Part shown: positions 24,012-34,174 of the stretch, one piece after another
Layout: the number at the start of each line of letters is the position of its first letter
Position numbering within the stretch: position 1 is the first letter of the stretch
The notes under the pieces: model-generated
Database searches by the model: none
What the model saw: only the letters and a program-made list of their open reading frames with translations
What the model was told of the DNA's origin: nothing
Source of the DNA: Clostridia bacterium
GTDB lineage: Bacteria > Bacillota > Clostridia > TANB77 > CAG-508
Assembly (NCBI GenBank): GCA_017437145.1
Contig: JAFSBT010000008.1
Location: 186,001-250,000, forward strand
Direction of reading: 5' to 3'
Length of the DNA: 64,000 nt
Made by a program: the position numbers and the translations under genes

Positions 24012-27000
24012 TTATATTATCACATATTTCTTTATTAAGAATATTCCTACTGCTAATATTGCAACTACAGTTGTTACTAATCCCATGTATGCCATAGCTG
24101 CTCCTCCACCAGTTTTTATTGATAATATTACTAATGCAAAGTCGTCATCATCTTCTTGTTCCTTAATATAATTTTCTATGTCTATATATTCTGGGTCTGA
24201 ATCAATATCTGGTGATTTATCACTGTTTATTGAATAATCTTCACTAATTTCTGCTACGTTTGTTTTTATTCCCAAGTTGTTCGCATCATTTATCCATCTA
24301 AACACAATTTCTAACTCTGCACTTTCACCTGGTTGTAATAAAACAGTTTCTAATGCTCTTGTTGTTACTTTTCCTTTTTCAGCAATTTTCCATCCATATG
24401 CAGTATTATCTGATTCGAAGAATTCTAATCCAACTGGTACATAGTCTGTTACTTCTGTTGCATACCCAGCAATTTCTCCTTCATTTGTTACTCTTATTTT
24501 ATATACAAATTTAACCTCTGTATTTTTTAATTTCTTTCTGTCTACTTCAACTTTTGCTACTGGTTCTGCCGCTGCATTATCTCTTATTCCTGTTGTTTCT
24601 GTTAAACCTGTGTTAGGTTCAAATCCTGTTTCTGTTGTAACTGTTTTTCCATCTACTGTAACTATAGATTTTGTTACCCATTTTAATAATGATAAATCGA
24701 AGTATTGTACATATACATATTCAATATCTTCATCATCTTCGCCTTTCCAGTCATTTGGTGTTGAATCAATATCATCTCCACTGTCTTCTGTTATTTGAGC
24801 CTCATTCTTTATTAATCTTGTAGCATCTGTATATTTTTCGTCAATTGTAAATACTACTTTTACGTCTGCATAATCTATTGCTTTATTATCAGGATCAAAT
24901 GCTTTTAATATGTATGTATCTAAATATCTTGTTCTAATTATTGTTGCTTCTTCTGCTTTTTCAGTTTCTACATATTTTTTGTTGTTATATATATAATCAT
25001 ATTTCGTAGCTTTTTCTTCCGCTTCTTTATACATTTTCCATCCATATTTAATATTTGTTTCATTTTTAGGATCAAATACTAAACCTTCTGGAATGTCGTC
25101 AGCAATTTCATAAGCATATCCAGTTGTTGAGCCTTCATTATATATTCTAATTGTATACTCTACTTCATCTCCATTTGCAACATATAATGGGTCTTTAGGA
25201 TGATTATATTTTGCTGTTGTAGCTGTTCCATCCACTAATGGTGTAACATCAACTTGTGGCACTCTTGATACTTTTGGTGTTTCACCATTTACTTTTGTTA
25301 TGAATTTTCTAAGTGCTAAATCGAAGTATTCTAAACTTAATGGTTCATAATCATCATCATCTTGTTGATATGTGCTGTTTTCCTTTTTGATTTCATAATT
25401 ATCTAAATCTACATTTCCTGGTTTAGAATCTCTATCATTAGCATTAATTTCATTTCCGTTTTCATCTACTGCTTTGTCTTCACTAATTTCTGCTATATTA
25501 ACAAGACTTCCTTTAAATGTATTCTCTGCTAAAACTATACATGCAACTTCAATTTCTTCGTAGTATAATCCGCCTTCTCCTGTAGCTGCTTTTTGCCATC
25601 CTTCATCTGCTTTAGCATTTTTATCATATGCTAGAATTTTATCATCTTGAATTAAATTACTTTCTATTTTTGCTTTTCCTGCAACTATTTGAACATCTTT
25701 TAATGATTTAACACCAGTAAAGTCTTCTAATTTTAAGTTTAATACATCATTTTCATTTTTATAGAAGCCATCTTCCCCCACTAATGAAATCATTTTTGAA
25801 GATGTTACTACTTTCCATTGATTATCTATAGTTGTATTATGTTGTAATAATAATCCTAGTCCTTCTGGTAAATAGTCTGCAACTTTTGTTGCATATCCAT
25901 CAACTTCGCCTTCATTATATACTCTTAATTTATATGTTACTATATCACCTTTATGCACTGTAACTGTTGTTTTCGGATGTGTATATGTTGCTGTATATTC
26001 TCTTTGTCCTTTTTCATTTACTTGTCCTTTTTCTAAAGTTGTTAAATCAATTGATGGAACTCTAGATTCCTTTAATTCTTTTCCATTTACTTTTGTAATA
26101 AACTTACGTAAAGCTAAATCGAAATCTACTCCTCTTATAATGATTTTTTCAAAGTCGTCATCATCTTCTTGTCCTTCGAAGTGTTTGTTTTCTTCTAGTT
26201 GTACTAATGTGTAATTATCTTTTCCTGTATATCCTACATCTGTAGTATTTAAATTAGTTACTTTATTAAATGTTTCACCTTTTGAATCTCTGTCTGAAAC
26301 TTTTTCTTCTCCAACTGATTCATAAGTCATAGTTGCAATATTTGTTAATATTTGTGCATTATCTCCTGATGTTGCTGTTACTTTGAATTTTACATCTAAT
26401 TCACCATAATTTAAACCTTTAACATATCCTGTTAAAAATTCAGTTGCATCAAATTGTTCTTTTCCTTCATTATCTTTACTATATGCACTCAATTTAAATA
26501 TATGGTTTTCTATAGTTCCTTCATTTAATTCACCTGTTTCAGGGTTTATCACGCTAGAATGATGGTGATATTTTCTTGTTATAGTTAATTCTCTTGAATT
26601 TTTATTAAGTGTATAACGTGTTGTAGCAGTAGTTCCAGGTGTAAAACCATCATCTACACTTTTCTCCCAAATTTCTACATTAGCATCTGAACTTTCTACT
26701 TTTGTTAATCCTTCTGTGTAGAATTCTACTCCTTGTGGTAAATAGTCTGTAATTGAATTTACATATCCATCTATGCCACCTTCGTTATATACTCTAAATG
26801 TATATGTAACTATATCTCCTGTTTCTACTTCTACTGGATCTTTTCTGTGATTATATGTTGCTGTTCCTTTTGTTGATATTGTTGATGTATCTATATTGTT
26901 TAATTCTCTTTTATTTGTAATTTCAATGTTTTTATTATCTCTTTCTAATTTTGTTATATATTTTCTTAATGCTAAATCAAATTCTTGTTTTTCTTTGTTT

Positions 27001-28805
27001 GTTACTGTTAATTTTATTGTTGTACCAGCTTCATTTACTTCTAAAGCAACTCCCTGAACATCTTCTTTCATAATTGCTTTATCTATAACATATTCTCCAT
27101 CTTTTTCTTTTACAGTTATTTCTATTGTAACTGGAGAAGATATTCCATTATATCCAACTGGAGCTTTCGTTTCTGTAATAGTATAAATAAATTTATCATC
27201 TTTGCTTTCTATTTTTACATTTCCTGTTTCAAATGTACCATCTTGGTTGTTTGTCAATGCAACTATTTGTCTTGATTCATCTTCTATTGTAAATGTTGCA
27301 CCTGGTAATTTTTTCTCTGTGGCAGCATCAATTTTTACAATCTCAACATTGAAGTTTCCTTCAATTTTAGATGTTGATTTATCTGCATTATCAATTTCTT
27401 TTACCTTATTAACTATAATAACTGGTTGATCTTCTTTGCTTTCTGTTGTCCATAATGATGCTGAAGATTTATAGTAATCATAAGAAAATTCCATTCTGAA
27501 GTTTGAAATATCATAAATCTTTTCTGTAGGAGCAACTGCCATAGTTTTTAGAATTCTTATATAAAATTCTCCTTCATTAATTCTAGATTTTATATCTCCT
27601 AAATCTTTAATACCATTAGCATCTGTAACAATAATTTGTCCCATTCCAGTATCGTCTAAAGAAAGTACTTTTTCTTCTCCTTTTGAATCAATTCCTGTTA
27701 AAGTATAATTAAAGTTATTATACTTATTACTTCCTTTATTTTCTATTTTAAATGGACCAACTAAATAATAACTTGTACCTGATGGTTTAAATTCTTTAAT
27801 TTCTAATTTTGTACTTGTTTCTGCAAATTCAATTTTTGGAGTAGCTTCAATAGTTGTTCCATCTGTTTTATAATTATATGAATCCTGAACAGCATTTGTT
27901 AATAAATGCGCATATAATGTTCCAACACTTTCTGGAACATTGTCTTCAAAATCTGCTAACTCTAATGCTTCTTTTTGAAGTAGCTCAATTTTAGAATATT
28001 TCATTTTTGCACTTATAGCACTACCATTAGTTGTAAATGAAAACAATTTTTCTAAATCCTTTTCTGCTCCTAAATTAGTAAAATACCATAAAGCCATTTG
28101 TTGTGTTGCATCTATTTGCTCATCTGTTATTGTTCCTTCTTTAATTCCTGCTGACTTTAACCATTCTGTTCTTGTTGGACTAACTTGTGCATTTTTAGGT
28201 AAATACATATTATCTATTAATCCTAAAATTGCATTATACACATTTACATTTTTATATTTAACTGTTATTGTAAGAATATCTTTATCTTCTTTAAATTCTA
28301 ATTTATTATCATTACTTGTTGTGTAAGAAACTTTGTCTGCATTTTTACTTAAAAAATCTTTTAGATTATTAAATCTTTCCTCTTCATTATTTGTTGTTTC
28401 ATTAAATTTAGATTTGTTAAAAGAATATTTTATTTCTATTTCTTCATTTCTGTCTAAATTTACATTCATAAATTCTTTATATTTGTTTACAACTTCTGTT
28501 TTTTGTGTTTTGAAATCTGCAATCAAATTATAGTCAAGTGGCTCTATTTTAGCATTTCCACCAAATCCTAATCCACCTCTAGCACAGTAAATTAGAAAAT
28601 CTACATTTTCATTATTCACTTCATACAATTTTAATATTCTTTGAAATACGTTGTTTTCATCTGAAAATGCATAACTATAAGTATCTCTTAATCCTTTAGC
28701 ATTTATTGTTTTCGTCTCTGCAGCATATGTCATGCTAAATAATGATGAGAATATTATTCCTAATATAAAAATTCCTAAAATTAATAATCTGCTAGTTTTT
28801 TTCAT
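24012..28805 (-). CDS. giant thioester-domain surface adhesin
   Basis: This 1597-residue protein has a signal peptide (cleaved near residue 29) and an N-terminal thioester-type domain: Cys74 in FLIYCARGG and Gln236 in QMALWYF fit the known Cys-Gln bond that attaches Gram-positive adhesins covalently to host proteins. Next come a region with FRMEFSYDYY, a SpaA/Cna-B-like domain (NVEIVKIDAATEKKLPGATF, ITETKAPVGYNG; about 480-590) and four long repeats, each starting FDLALRK.ITK or similar (about 620, 890, 1150, 1375), with TYxxRVYNEGxxxGYxxxxxDYxP motifs, then a C-terminal membrane helix. No LPXTG-type motif is seen; KTGGGAAMAYMG precedes the helix. It is monocistronic and preceded by AGGAAGG. 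Confidence 0.85.
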   Translation of the reverse strand: MKKTSRLLILGIFILGIIFSSLFSMTYAAETKTINAKGLRDTYSYAFSDENNVFQRILKLYEVNNENVDFLIYCARGGLGFGGNAKIEPLDYNLIADFKTQKTEVVNKYKEFMNVNLDRNEEIEIKYSFNKSKFNETTNNEEERFNNLKDFLSKNADKVSYTTSNDNKLEFKEDKDILTITVKYKNVNVYNAILGLIDNMYLPKNAQVSPTRTEWLKSAGIKEGTITDEQIDATQQMALWYFTNLGAEKDLEKLFSFTTNGSAISAKMKYSKIELLQKEALELADFEDNVPESVGTLYAHLLTNAVQDSYNYKTDGTTIEATPKIEFAETSTKLEIKEFKPSGTSYYLVGPFKIENKGSNKYNNFNYTLTGIDSKGEEKVLSLDDTGMGQIIVTDANGIKDLGDIKSRINEGEFYIRILKTMAVAPTEKIYDISNFRMEFSYDYYKSSASLWTTESKEDQPVIIVNKVKEIDNADKSTSKIEGNFNVEIVKIDAATEKKLPGATFTIEDESRQIVALTNNQDGTFETGNVKIESKDDKFIYTITETKAPVGYNGISSPVTIEITVKEKDGEYVIDKAIMKEDVQGVALEVNEAGTTIKLTVTNKEKQEFDLALRKYITKLERDNKNIEITNKRELNNIDTSTISTKGTATYNHRKDPVEVETGDIVTYTFRVYNEGGIDGYVNSITDYLPQGVEFYTEGLTKVESSDANVEIWEKSVDDGFTPGTTATTRYTLNKNSRELTITRKYHHHSSVINPETGELNEGTIENHIFKLSAYSKDNEGKEQFDATEFLTGYVKGLNYGELDVKFKVTATSGDNAQILTNIATMTYESVGEEKVSDRDSKGETFNKVTNLNTTDVGYTGKDNYTLVQLEENKHFEGQEDDDDFEKIIIRGVDFDLALRKFITKVNGKELKESRVPSIDLTTLEKGQVNEKGQREYTATYTHPKTTVTVHKGDIVTYKLRVYNEGEVDGYATKVADYLPEGLGLLLQHNTTIDNQWKVVTSSKMISLVGEDGFYKNENDVLNLKLEDFTGVKSLKDVQIVAGKAKIESNLIQDDKILAYDKNAKADEGWQKAATGEGGLYYEEIEVACIVLAENTFKGSLVNIAEISEDKAVDENGNEINANDRDSKPGNVDLDNYEIKKENSTYQQDDDDYEPLSLEYFDLALRKFITKVNGETPKVSRVPQVDVTPLVDGTATTAKYNHPKDPLYVANGDEVEYTIRIYNEGSTTGYAYEIADDIPEGLVFDPKNETNIKYGWKMYKEAEEKATKYDYIYNNKKYVETEKAEEATIIRTRYLDTYILKAFDPDNKAIDYADVKVVFTIDEKYTDATRLIKNEAQITEDSGDDIDSTPNDWKGEDDEDIEYVYVQYFDLSLLKWVTKSIVTVDGKTVTTETGFEPNTGLTETTGIRDNAAAEPVAKVEVDRKKLKNTEVKFVYKIRVTNEGEIAGYATEVTDYVPVGLEFFESDNTAYGWKIAEKGKVTTRALETVLLQPGESAELEIVFRWINDANNLGIKTNVAEISEDYSINSDKSPDIDSDPEYIDIENYIKEQEDDDDFALVILSIKTGGGAAMAYMGLVTTVVAILAVGIFLIKKYVII

Positions 28806-29161
28806 AATTTACCTTCCTTGTTTATATGCAAACTTATTACATATATTATATATATTTTTTTATTTTAATCAATAGCTCATTTTTTCTCAGTTTTATACAG
28901 TTAAAATTAGTTCAAAAAATGTTCTACGGAAGCCTTTTTCCTAGTTTTTCATTCAAACTATTAATAAAATATTACTTTTTAATGACATTTTTAATATTTT
29001 TTCGTTTTTTAATATCCTATTTATATAAAATATGCATTTCCGTAACATATTTCGCCTAATTTAACATAATTATTATACTATAATAGATAACTTTTTTCAA
29101 CTGATTATGTAAAAAAAGGAAAATATTTTTTAATTATAAAATATAGAAATTTCATTGCAGC

Positions 29162-29189
29162 GCGGACGACCAATGGTCGCCCCTACAAG
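29162..29189 (+). repeat. R2 palindromic repeat
   Basis: GCGGACGACCAATGGTCGCC with CCTACAA tail. The remainder of 28806-29233 is AT-rich; I find no gene or recognised riboswitch. Confidence 0.85.
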
Positions 29190-29234
29190 ATTTCTTTTAA
29201 CCTAAATAGGAATAAAATTTTATTATAATTATTG

Positions 29235-29263
29235 TTGACTTTTAATTATAATTTTGTTATTAT
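29235..29263 (+). promoter_or_regulatory. promoter of the tRNA pair
   Basis: TTGACT (29235-29240), 17 bases, TATTAT (29258-29263), 14 bases before tRNA-Gly. Confidence 0.65.
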
Positions 29264-29276
29264 ATTAAATGCAGTT

Positions 29277-29352
29277 GCGGGAATAGCTCAGTTGATAGAG
29301 CGATGCCTTGCCAAGGCATAGGTCGCGGGTTTGAGCCCCGTTTCCCGCTCCA
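29277..29352 (+). tRNA. tRNA-Gly(GCC)
   Basis: Acceptor GCGGGAA/TTCCCGC, anticodon stem ATGCC/GGCAT around TTGCCAA (anticodon GCC), T stem, discriminator T and encoded CCA. Together with the UCC isoacceptor at 3816 it covers the glycine codons. Confidence 0.95.
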
Positions 29353-29469
29353 AATTTTTAAGAGACTTAAAAATTTGTACTCTTAACTATTCACTTTTAA
29401 CTTTTCACTGTTAATATAAATTAGTAATATTCTATTTTAAAGTGAATATATTATATTAAATTAATATTC

Positions 29470-29544
29470 GGCGACATAGCCAAGCGGTAAGGCACGAGTC
29501 TGCAAAACTCTGATTCCCCGGTTCGAATCCGGGTGTCGCCTCCA
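29470..29544 (+). tRNA. tRNA-Cys(GCA)
   Basis: Acceptor GGCGACA/TGTCGCC, anticodon arm GAGT-CTGCAAA-ACTC (anticodon GCA), T arm CCCGGTTCGAATCCGGG and encoded CCA. Confidence 0.95.
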
Positions 29545-29547
29545 AAA

Positions 29548-29580
29548 AAACAAGTCTATCGTGAGATAGACTTGTTTTTT
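29548..29580 (+). terminator. terminator of the tRNA pair
   Basis: ACAAGTCTATC/GATAGACTTGT stem with GTGA loop and seven T. Confidence 0.85.
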
Positions 29581-29756
29581 TGGAGTTGATATTCTTTGAT
29601 TTTAAACAGGTTTTAGATTCTTATGCTGCTTTGACTATACACGTTTTCCGAAGAAGCCATCTTTTGTTTTTAGAGAAAAGCCTTTTTTTCGCCAAAATAT
29701 TTGTGCTCCAACAAATGGGCACCACAGCTCAATTCTTTTGCAATTTATGTAAAGTC

Positions 29757-29786
29757 TTTACATTTTACATAAAATTATGATATAAT
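29757..29786 (+). promoter_or_regulatory. promoter of hypothetical gene 29820
   Basis: TTTACA (29757-29762), 18 bases, TATAAT (29781-29786), 33 bases before the start codon. Confidence 0.6.
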
Positions 29787-29819
29787 CTATGCATTCTATA
29801 AAAAAAGGATTATATTTAT

Positions 29820-30488
29820 ATGATTAATAAAAATTTTGAATATTATATAGGAACAACTGAAACTGCATATGTTGAAGATAATATTACTAGAAAAGCTTTA
29901 GATGAGTATAAAAAAGAGTTTGGCGTACCACTTTTAACAGTACATAAAGAATTTATGCGACATAGATACGGTGGTAAAGTTGAACCCGTTGATTTATATG
30001 CAGCTTGGTTACTTACAACCATTCATAATGAAATCTTTTCAAATAGAGCTTTCTTTACTGATGATTTTAATGTTATAGACACACCTGTAGACATATCAGA
30101 AACTGATGCATTAAAACTTATCGAAATACTAAGACGTGCCTCAATCAATTACGGCTTAGTAATAAGAAGATTAAGTTCAACTTCTTTTTCTACTCAATGG
30201 AAAAAACAATATCTAACAACAACTAATATCCGTTTAAAAGATATAATAGGAGCAGATCAATACAGAATTCAATTAAGAAGTGCAATGCAAAATGAAATTC
30301 TAAAATATATTAGACCTGGACTTTCAAATTACACTAAAGATGTTTGGGAAATTTATTATACATATGGATTAGAAGATGAAGAACGAACAGACCCATCAGG
30401 AAAATATGGCGTAAAACCATCAGTTTACTATGCACTAACCAAACAAAAAACAGATAAAGAAGAATGTTTTGATGAATTATCTCTATAA
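29820..30488 (+). CDS. hypothetical protein
   Basis: I do not recognise this 222-residue protein. It appears soluble and mostly helical, with no signal peptide, membrane segment or repeat. Notable stretches are YKKEFGVPLLTVHKEFMRHR and VDLYAAWLLTTIHNEIFSNR. It has its own promoter and an AAAGGA site (11 bases before the ATG), lies directly after the tRNA pair, and ends at a strong terminator shared with the convergent gene. Base composition is like the core genes. Confidence 0.65.
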   Translation: MINKNFEYYIGTTETAYVEDNITRKALDEYKKEFGVPLLTVHKEFMRHRYGGKVEPVDLYAAWLLTTIHNEIFSNRAFFTDDFNVIDTPVDISETDALKLIEILRRASINYGLVIRRLSSTSFSTQWKKQYLTTTNIRLKDIIGADQYRIQLRSAMQNEILKYIRPGLSNYTKDVWEIYYTYGLEDEERTDPSGKYGVKPSVYYALTKQKTDKEECFDELSL

Positions 30489-30491
30489 AAT

Positions 30492-30540
30492 AAAAACAAC
30501 CCCATACCTTCACCATTGTGAATGTATGGGGTGTTTTTTT
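30492..30540. terminator. bidirectional terminator
   Basis: AACCCCATAC/GTATGGGGTG stem with A/T-rich flanks giving T-runs on both strands, between convergent genes. Confidence 0.8.
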
Positions 30541-30544
30541 GCAA

Positions 30545-31519
30545 TTAACCTTCAATTACAGTAATAAAATCGCTTGTTTTTTCATGAAGTTGTGAAAAGA
30601 ATTCTTTAATATCAATTTTGTCCATGAAATCTTCGCTTGCAACAATAGAAATTTCTTTATTATGAGCGTCCTCCATGTCCTGCTTAACTTTGATAATCCC
30701 TTCAATACCATAAGTCCACTCAATAGCACCATAGTTATTTCTTGATACTATTAAAGTAGCTCCATTGCTGAGGGTATCTCCATATGCGGAAAACCTACCT
30801 TGTTTTTTCACATAGACTCCACGCTCGCATTCTTTACCGTCTACAATCTCAAAGCACCTGATTGTACAATTTTCGAAGCTTCTGTCAAAAAATTCCTCCA
30901 TCTCAGTATAGATTTGATGCATTGTGGGAAAAGGTAAAGTGATACGTTCATTGATAAATACAATTTTTTCTTCTGCCTTAATGCCGTCACCTGAGATTTC
31001 AATAACATGAGTATTGTTAAAAATTGCTCTTGTCTTTGTGTCATTATACATTCCCGTATAGATAAACACTTTGCCATTTTCATGTTTGACATAAATTTCA
31101 TCATTCAGTACAAAAACAGAGCCATAAAGTATGTATTTCTTTTCAACGTGCTCTATTTCATTACTTTTAACCCTTGTTTTTGTTGAAAATCTTGACTCTG
31201 TGTCGCTTACGCTTAACTCTACCTTAAAAGTATTGTTATCCGCATCGATACACATAAAATAGCCTATCCGATTTCCTTTTTCCTCAAAAGTTGCTCTGGT
31301 AATGTGTACAGGAAACAGCATATCAGATGCTTTTTTCAACTGTTTCATGCACTCTTCTGCTGTGATTTTTTGCCCGTAATTATTTATCTCGCTGTTTTTT
31401 CTTACCCACAATGCTACTATCTGCTTCAATTGTTCTACAACAGTGTTCTGCATTGAAGTAATCTTGTCACTTAAGAAAAAACCCGGATAAATTTCTGTAG
31501 GTCTTTTTTGCAAGTTCAT
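30545..31519 (-). CDS. hypothetical accessory protein
   Basis: I do not recognise this 324-residue protein. It looks soluble and beta-rich, with alternating segments such as YFMCIDADNNTFKVELSVSD and YGSVFVLNDEIYVKHENGKV. Its composition and codon use are less AT-rich than the neighbours, suggesting acquisition. It has one in-frame CGG (31270-31268, GGA AAT CGG ATA); a +1 shift there would give GGA TAG, an immediate stop. It has AGGAGG and its own promoter (TTGAAA-17-TATAAT near 31635-31605). It converges on the gene at 29820. Confidence 0.65.
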   Translation of the reverse strand: MNLQKRPTEIYPGFFLSDKITSMQNTVVEQLKQIVALWVRKNSEINNYGQKITAEECMKQLKKASDMLFPVHITRATFEEKGNRIGYFMCIDADNNTFKVELSVSDTESRFSTKTRVKSNEIEHVEKKYILYGSVFVLNDEIYVKHENGKVFIYTGMYNDTKTRAIFNNTHVIEISGDGIKAEEKIVFINERITLPFPTMHQIYTEMEEFFDRSFENCTIRCFEIVDGKECERGVYVKKQGRFSAYGDTLSNGATLIVSRNNYGAIEWTYGIEGIIKVKQDMEDAHNKEISIVASEDFMDKIDIKEFFSQLHEKTSDFITVIEG

Positions 31520-31723
31520 GATGTTTCTGCCTCCTAAAATTTTTTCGAAGTCACGCCAATGATGTATTTGCTGAAGACATGACTAAGATTTTTGCCTAAT
31601 CATTATACCATGATTTTTTTATAATTTCAAATTTTACGTGAACTAGCTTTTAAAATAATTAAGAGTTATATCAAAAAACATTTTAAATCTGTTTTTATAA
31701 TATATCTCTTAAAACTTAAATGT

Positions 31724-32701
31724 TTACATCGTTTCAAATTTAGTCAATGTCCAATTATATCTTATAGGAATTAACAATGTACTACAATATCCACATTTAC
31801 CTAGTTCAGTTTTTGTAACTTTTGCTCCACAATTAGGACAATTATGAATTAGTCCCTCATCTCCTTTTGTATTTTGCCTTGAAAACGTCATTAAAATATT
31901 TTTATTATACTCTTTATATCTATCCCCTCTGACTATTTCATTAGTTTTTTTATTAATTATATATTCTACCATTGTAGCATTAATAAGAATTAATATTTCT
32001 TCTCTAGATATACCTTTATAATAATCATATATACTACATTTTTCAATAAGCAAATTTTCTGTTATAAACTCTAATCCATCTCTTTCAAATTTTTTTCTTT
32101 GAGTTACTAATTTATCATATAACTCTTCAGTCATAAAGTTTTTAATAATTTCCATTGCCTCATTAGAACCAGATTTTATACATCCAAATATTTGCCTACT
32201 CCATTTTTTAAATAACCTAAAATCAAAATGGTGTCCATTTTCTTTTAATGCATTAATTGAATTCCCTTCTTTTACATCTTCCTCTTCTACTTCTACGGCA
32301 TCTAATATTTTAAAATTATATAAATCCCTTTTTGCCCTTTCCACAGCCTCTTGTGCATCTTGATGAGCATTATATTCATTATAAATATCTTTTAAATCTA
32401 ATTTATCATTATTATAGTAATTACGATTATCATACTTGTTTGCTTCTTCCATGGATTGTGAGTATGTATCTTTATAAACTTTTTCTAATACTTTAGCTTC
32501 ATATTCCATTTCTTCTCTTGTTCTTTTATCCTGTTTTTTTATTTTTTCAATAGTATCAAACTCATCAAACTTAATTTGTTTTATTTCCTTTTTATATTTA
32601 ATATGTCGTATAATCTTTTTTATAAATGGAATAATTACAACACATATTAAAATCATTCCTAAATATATATAATTTATAATCATATCATCATCAATTTTCA
32701 T
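31724..32701 (-). CDS. membrane-anchored Tim44-like protein with C-terminal zinc ribbon
   Basis: The 325-residue protein has one N-terminal membrane helix (NYIYLGMILICVVIIPFIKK), a charged helical stretch of about 100 residues, then a Tim44/NTF2-like domain (FDFRLFKKWSRQIFGCIKSG, IIKNFMTEELYDKLVTQRKK) and a four-cysteine zinc ribbon (CPNCGAKVTKTELGKCGYC). Bacterial Tim44-like proteins often sit at the membrane, but their partners are unclear. The ATG at 32701 is preferred to a GTG five codons upstream, because the latter overlaps the AGGTGA site. Confidence 0.68.
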   Translation of the reverse strand: MKIDDDMIINYIYLGMILICVVIIPFIKKIIRHIKYKKEIKQIKFDEFDTIEKIKKQDKRTREEMEYEAKVLEKVYKDTYSQSMEEANKYDNRNYYNNDKLDLKDIYNEYNAHQDAQEAVERAKRDLYNFKILDAVEVEEEDVKEGNSINALKENGHHFDFRLFKKWSRQIFGCIKSGSNEAMEIIKNFMTEELYDKLVTQRKKFERDGLEFITENLLIEKCSIYDYYKGISREEILILINATMVEYIINKKTNEIVRGDRYKEYNKNILMTFSRQNTKGDEGLIHNCPNCGAKVTKTELGKCGYCSTLLIPIRYNWTLTKFETM

Positions 32702-32774
32702 TTTTTTATCTATCACCTAACTTCTTACTTTTAATAAAATAATAACATATTTTATTATTAAATACCATAAAATT

Positions 32775-34040
32775 TTATATTTTCACTAAATTATATACCC
32801 ATAAAACTGTGTATCTGTCTTTCAATTCTTTAGCATATTTAATTGCATTATTGATTTTTTCTTCACCATAAAAATTATTAAATTCTTGCAAGTCTAATTC
32901 TACTGTTTTTAATAAGTTTTCAATTTCTTCTGCACTAAGAACTTCTGCTAATACTTTTTTTATTTCTAACCATTTATTGTTGTATATATCAATTAAATTT
33001 TTAGAATACCATCCTGCTTTTTCTTGTAATTCAAAAATTCCTTTTGCTGAATGTTTATATATTTTATTTATATCTTCAATATATTTCTCTTTAGAAAACT
33101 CATTTTTTAATATAGGTATATCAAGTTTAAGTAATTCCTCTCTAAGTTTGCATGTAATAATAGTTGAGTATGCTACATCTATTCCATGAAAGAAATATTC
33201 TTCATTATTTAATAAACCTACTATTTCAAAAAAATGAGATAAATGATGCTCACTTCCAGAAGCAGGTCTTGAATTATTAACATAACTCATTGCTATACCA
33301 ACAATTACTAATGCTTCCATTAATGCTTTTATACTTTCATCTTCTCTTTTTAATAAACCACTTGCTAAATCTATTGTTTTGTTAAGACAATCATATACTA
33401 AATCATATACATATTCACAAAAATATTCTTCATTTACTATATGGCTTAATTTCCAATCATTTAAAGCAGAAAATTTTCCTATTATATCCCCAAATCCTGC
33501 TTTAATCATATCAATTGGTGCATTTTTTAATACTGAAACATCTCCTATAATTGCTGTTGGTACATGTGTATTATATGTTACTTTCATACTATCTATAATT
33601 AGCGCTGACCCCACAGATGCGTACCCATCCATTGATGGAGCTGTTGCAATTATATAATAAGGTAAGTTATTTATAAAACTAACATACTTACATAAGTCAT
33701 TTATAACACCTGATCCTACACCTATAATTAGGTCTGTATCTTTTGTCATTTTATTTTTTATTTTTTCTATTGCTTGCTCATTTGGCACGAGCATTCCATC
33801 GGTTTTAAATATCTGTTTTTCTATTTCATAATCTGTTGAATCAAATAAATATTCTAGTTTTTCTGAGCATGCTGAGTATGTATTGTTATCTGCAACTAAT
33901 AAAATTTTCTTATACCCCTTTAAAAGCTCTCCTACTTTACTTATAGCATTATTTTCAATTATTATATTTTTTATATTGCATTTATGAGTCATTCCACAGG
34001 TACATTCTTTTTCAACTAATAAATCACTAATATTATTCAT
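32775..34040 (-). CDS. glycerol-1-phosphate dehydrogenase (AraM/EgsA type)
   Basis: The 421-residue protein has the cofactor loop GVGSGVINDLCKYVSF and the metal-binding histidines in GSEHHLSHFFE and HGIDVAYS. The family reduces dihydroxyacetone phosphate to sn-glycerol 1-phosphate, the archaeal-type stereoisomer, also known from Bacillus AraM, where it feeds heptaprenylglyceryl phosphate. It may therefore serve an unusual lipid or teichoic-acid-like polymer. A GAGGTGA site precedes the ATG. An N-terminal CTCGMTHKC motif is typical of part of this family. Confidence 0.88.
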   Translation of the reverse strand: MNNISDLLVEKECTCGMTHKCNIKNIIIENNAISKVGELLKGYKKILLVADNNTYSACSEKLEYLFDSTDYEIEKQIFKTDGMLVPNEQAIEKIKNKMTKDTDLIIGVGSGVINDLCKYVSFINNLPYYIIATAPSMDGYASVGSALIIDSMKVTYNTHVPTAIIGDVSVLKNAPIDMIKAGFGDIIGKFSALNDWKLSHIVNEEYFCEYVYDLVYDCLNKTIDLASGLLKREDESIKALMEALVIVGIAMSYVNNSRPASGSEHHLSHFFEIVGLLNNEEYFFHGIDVAYSTIITCKLREELLKLDIPILKNEFSKEKYIEDINKIYKHSAKGIFELQEKAGWYSKNLIDIYNNKWLEIKKVLAEVLSAEEIENLLKTVELDLQEFNNFYGEEKINNAIKYAKELKDRYTVLWVYNLVKI

Positions 34041-34142
34041 ATTATTTCACCTCATCATGATTATTATATTATTATATATTTTTTTCTTCAATACATTAAT
34101 GAAAGATTTAAAGGGCAACTAGTAAAAAAATAGATATAATTA

Positions 34143-34169
34143 ACGGACGACCAATGGTCGCCCCTACAT
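34143..34169 (+). repeat. R2 palindromic repeat
   Basis: ACGGACGACCAATGGTCGCC with CCTACAT tail, nearly identical to the copy at 29162. Confidence 0.85.
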
Positions 34170-34174
34170 TAACT

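Noticed and set aside
28806-29230. Cyclic di-GMP riboswitch upstream of the adhesin
   Set aside because: Considered because a diguanylate cyclase is nearby, but neither class I nor class II core sequences are visible on the minus strand.
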